A stretch of DNA of 64,000 bases from Rhizobium sp. BK376 (lineage in GTDB: Bacteria; Pseudomonadota; Alphaproteobacteria; Rhizobiales; Rhizobiaceae), in assembly GCF_004341625.1 (NCBI RefSeq), contig NZ_SLZG01000025.1:1-64000 (forward strand), in the 5' to 3' direction. The translations under genes were made by a program, and so were the position numbers. Shown in pieces: positions 61,369 to 64,000 of this stretch (positions within the stretch are counted from its first letter, which is position 1; every line of letters begins with the position of its first letter). Below the pieces are notes generated by a model. The model had not been told where the DNA came from. It saw only the letters and a program-made list of their open reading frames with translations, and did no database searches.

Positions 61369-62295
61369 ATGAGCTTCAATGTAGATTCCAAAGGCGTCTA
61401 TGCCATCGCTACGACACCATTTTCCGACGACGGATCAATTGATTACAACTCGATCGACAAGCTGACCGACTTCTACCAGGAAAGCGGGTGCACGGGCATT
61501 ACGATCCTAGGTATTATGGGCGAAGCTCCGAAATTGGAGCCGGGGGAGAGCAAGGCGATTGTCAAACGTGTTGTGTCCCGGGCAAAGGTACCCGTGATCG
61601 TTGGAGTTTCATCGCCTGGCTTCGCGGCCATGGGGTCGCTGGCGCGCTCGTCAATGGATATGGGCGCGGCTGGAGTGATGATTGCGCCGCCGCCCGCCTT
61701 GAGAACAGACGACCAGATCGTGAATTACTTCTCCGGTGCTGTGGAGGCAGTAGGCGAAGACGTGCCGTGGGTGCTGCAAGACTATCCGCTCACACTTACC
61801 GTTGTCATGTCGCCAGGTGTCGTCGCGAAGATCATTTCGAACCATCCGTCGTGCCTTATGCTCAAGCATGAGGATTGGCCGGGTCTCGAGAAAATCTCGA
61901 GGCTTCGCGCGATGCAGAAGGCAGGGGATCTGCGGCCATTCTCAATCCTTTGTGGCAACGGTGGGATGTTCCTAGACTTCGAACCGGAACGCGGCGCGGA
62001 TGGAGCCATGACCGGATACGGTTTCCCGGACATGCTGACGGAATTGGTCAGCTTGTCTGCTGCGGGCAAGCGGGACGAAGCACACGATCTCTTTGACGCG
62101 CATTTGCCCCTGATCCGGTATGAGCAACAGTTGGGGATCGGCCTGGCCGTGCGAAAACACGTCTTGAAGCGTCGCGGCGTGATCGCCAGCGATATCCAAA
62201 GGAAGCCCTCTCAGCTGCTCACGGCCACTGCGAAGGCGGAAGTGGACTATCTTCTGGCGAGGGTAGGCAGACGGGATCCGCGTGCGCGCCTTTAG
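61369..62295 (+). CDS. DapA-family class I lyase/dehydratase
   Basis: A 308-residue aldolase-superfamily barrel. N-terminal YAIATTPFSDDGSID, Tyr in LQDYPLT, and the Schiff-base Lys is predicted in CLMLKHEDWPG. The C-terminal AMTGYGFPDMLTE...LPLIRYEQQLGIG with KRRGVI resembles L-2-keto-3-deoxyarabonate dehydratase and related lyases more than dihydrodipicolinate synthase. With the semialdehyde-type ALDH it could form 2-oxoglutarate from a keto-deoxy acid. ATG 61369 follows AAGGACTATGAC. Last gene of the cluster before the transposon. Confidence 0.87.
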   Translation: MSFNVDSKGVYAIATTPFSDDGSIDYNSIDKLTDFYQESGCTGITILGIMGEAPKLEPGESKAIVKRVVSRAKVPVIVGVSSPGFAAMGSLARSSMDMGAAGVMIAPPPALRTDDQIVNYFSGAVEAVGEDVPWVLQDYPLTLTVVMSPGVVAKIISNHPSCLMLKHEDWPGLEKISRLRAMQKAGDLRPFSILCGNGGMFLDFEPERGADGAMTGYGFPDMLTELVSLSAAGKRDEAHDLFDAHLPLIRYEQQLGIGLAVRKHVLKRRGVIASDIQRKPSQLLTATAKAEVDYLLARVGRRDPRARL

Positions 62296-62714
62296 GGCTC
62301 ATGCAAAGTACAGTAGTCTTTAAATACATTACGGGCTCATGGGCACGGCACATTGCGTGCCCTGAGCAACTCCTCGGTTCGCGGTGTCCTGTAAATAGGA
62401 CTTTTTGATAGTGAACGAACGGATTTCCACCTCGCGTTTGTCGAACGCTGAAAGACTAGCACGGACACCAGCTGTTTTCCCTGCGTTGCGATTTTTTGAC
62501 AGGGGGACCCTCGCGGACGATCGCGCACTCGAAGCATAGCCCTAGACAGCGTTCGCGATCAGAATCTTGTCAAGGCTTGCAAAAATGGCTATCACTTCGT
62601 AGATAATGGCAGCCAAATATACCTGGGCCTGTCCGGCAACGAGCAACTGCAGTTCCATAAAATGCATTATGCGACATGTTATAACATAACGGGCGGTGTG
62701 ATGCTGTCTCCAAT
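62296..62714. other. Intergenic stretch before the transposon
   Basis: About 420 bp with no recognised gene. A 66-codon minus-strand frame (62337-62537) has no family features. A short palindrome GTTATAACATAAC lies at 62678-62690. It is probably the original flank of the Tn3 insertion. Confidence 0.35.
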
Positions 62715-62752
62715 GGGGTCAGAACAAGAGCAGTCCGAAATCGTACGCTAAG
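62715..62752 (+). repeat. Tn3-family left terminal inverted repeat (38 bp)
   Basis: A 38-bp sequence starting GGGGTC, containing CCGAAATCG and ending TACGCTAAG. These are the length and conserved ends of Tn3-family terminal repeats (GGGG... and ...ACGCTAAG). It lies 146 bases upstream of the transposase start. The matching right repeat and target-site duplication are outside the window. Confidence 0.85.
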
Positions 62753-62898
62753 GTCGAACGAAAACGGAACGATGCCGTAGATCGGATGTGCAACATCCGA
62801 TCTCTGTGGATTGCCATCGACATGCGCCAGTTTTGATTTCTCTGTCCGGCCCGACTCGACAACGCTTGACGCAGATCGGTCATGAATGGAGTCGGGCG

Positions 62899-64000
62899 AT
62901 GGCTAAGCGCAAGCTTCTCAAAGATCAAGATCGCCGGAAGCTTGTCGACATACCAGTCGACGACGACAACCTAATGCGACACTATTCGTTGTCATTGGCG
63001 GATCGCCTGGAGATCGAACTGCGGAGACGTAATCACAATCGGCTCGGCTTTGCCATCCAGCTATGTCTGATGCGATACCCCGGTCGAGCGCTTGGAGCAG
63101 AAGAAACTCCGCCTCGCGCCATGCTGAAGTATGTTGCTGATCAGATCGGCGCCGCTCCAGGCGAATTTGCCCTCTATGCACGTCGTGAAGAAACCCGTCG
63201 GGATCATATGGCGCGGCTAATGGTCTACCTGAATAAGAGAAGCGCGACGCTGCAAGATCGCCGCGCCGCGCTATTGGCGGCAGTTCAAGCGGCGACCATG
63301 TCCGACGACGGTGCTGCGATAGCCAGTTCGACTGTCGCCGCGTTTCGCGAACGCGGAGCTCTTCTGCCGGCGATCGATACGATCGAACGCATCGTGCCTT
63401 GCCGGCCGTGCCATAGCCCGGCGCCGGGCAGAAAAAACTCTGATTGAGAACATCCCACTCGATAGGCTTCAATCACTGGATAGGCTCTTAGAGGTTGACC
63501 CGTCGATCGGCCAGACGCGATTTCATTGGCTGCGTTCGGCGCCAGAAGCGCCGGCTGCGTCGAACCTCGTCGGGCTGACCGAGCGGATAGCTTTTCTGCG
63601 GCGGCTGGAGATCGATCCGGAACTGCAGGCGCGCGTGTCATCCGGACGGTGGGACCAGATGATCCGGGAGGGCAACGCAACGCCGGCCTGGCTTGCCAAC
63701 GACTTCAACGCCAGCCGTCGCCACGCTCTGATCGTGGCTCAGGTCATCAAGCTCTGCCAGAAGCTCACGGACGACGCGGTGACGATGTTCATCAAACTGA
63801 TGGGCAAGTTGTTCTCGCAAGCCAACAATCGAAAGAAGCAGCGACAGATGGACTGCAGAGCGAATACCGCCAAAGCGCTGCGCATGTTTCTAGATACGAT
63901 CACCGCACTGCAATCCGCCAACAAAGAGTTGGCTGGGACCGGCTGCTTCGGATGAAGCCTGAGCTCGAGTCGATGGTCGACGACAACGAGGCACCGCCGT
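62899..64000 (+). pseudogene. tnpA: Tn3-family transposase, N-terminal part with two frameshifts
   Basis: It begins MAKRKLLKDQDRRKLVDIP, the DUF4158 domain of Tn3 transposases, and is in frame 1 up to about 63393. There one extra base shifts the coding sequence: the protein resumes in frame 2 as LAGRAIARRRAEKTLIENIP and runs through DDAVTMFIKLMGKLFSQANN to a stop at 63955. Around 63928 homology moves back to frame 1 (VGWDRLLRMKPELESMV) and continues past the window edge. Full-length proteins are close to 1000 residues. No catalytic residues are in view. Confidence 0.85.

Larger units (their letters stand above)
62715..64000 (+). mobile_element. Tn3-family transposon, left end (continues beyond window)
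   Basis: Defined by the 38-bp terminal repeat at 62715 and the Tn3-type transposase reading inward from 62899. Only about 1.3 kb of the element is visible. The transposase frame is broken, so this copy is probably immobile unless complemented. Confidence 0.85.

Noticed and set aside
62337..62537. 66-codon minus-strand frame before the Tn3 end
   Set aside because: No ribosome site, no recognisable family; more likely chance.
1..64000. CRISPR arrays, tRNA or rRNA genes, replication origin
   Set aside because: No regularly spaced repeats, cloverleaf-like sequences or rRNA signatures were seen on reading the window.

Overview
The window looks like an accessory (plasmid or chromid) segment from a Rhizobium/Agrobacterium-type alphaproteobacterium. 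The basis is high GC, rhizobial-style ABC transporter operons of several classes, a short-type adenylate kinase, xylA, ROK and LacI regulators, and a Tn3-family element at the right edge. This assignment comes from gene content and protein style, not from a database search. I see no rRNA, tRNA, CRISPR array or replication origin.

Layout. (1) 1-5.0 kb: the tail of xylose isomerase, then a nucleoside hydrolase with the ATPase and two permeases of a BMP/Nup-type nucleoside importer (no binding protein in view). (2) 5.2-15.0 kb: an aldo/keto reductase, a deletion scar (LysR remnant joined to an oligopeptide-binding-protein stub), an M24/creatinase-like protein, an M20 amidohydrolase, a complete ribose-type ABC importer and a divergent ROK regulator. 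(3) 15.4-21.2 kb: a stand-alone condensation-domain acyltransferase, a chemoreceptor and a GGDEF-EAL protein. (4) 21.2-25.4 kb: aldo/keto reductase, NmrA-like protein and beta-lactamase-fold serine hydrolase, with a divergent LysR. (5) 25.5-31.7 kb: LacI regulator, HisD-like dehydrogenase, SDR and pntAB transhydrogenase, apparently a polyol or sulfonate-polyol oxidation unit with coupled NAD(P) balancing. (6) 32.2-36.1 kb: a PotABCD/Fbp-like ABC importer. (7) 36.3-45.9 kb: a complete malonate decarboxylase operon (mdcACDEGBH, minus strand), divergent acs and adk, and a GntR regulator. Malonate decarboxylase releases acetate, Acs activates it to acetyl-CoA, and Adk recycles the AMP. (8) 45.9-62.3 kb: a TetR regulator and a long catabolic cluster: cyclase-family hydrolase, CocE-like hydrolase, LysR pseudogene, MaoC, FAD oxidoreductase, two paralogous class III CoA-transferases, 7Fe-type ferredoxin, semialdehyde-type ALDH, LysR, an SsuABC/NMT1-type importer, an atypical SDR and a DapA-family lyase. 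(9) 62.7-64.0 kb: the left end of a Tn3-family transposon with a frameshifted transposase.

The most notable signal is a 19-bp identical sequence, TAAGTTATCAATCGATAAC, at 32161 and 46850. Each copy lies 17 bp downstream of a -35-like hexamer, so it overlaps a predicted -10. It precedes both the 32-kb ABC importer and the 46.9-kb hydrolase genes. This suggests that one regulator, probably the adjacent TetR protein, controls both and that the importer feeds the unknown catabolic pathway. A second possible shared site (ACACACGTG) links the mdcA/acs divergent promoter with the gntR promoter.
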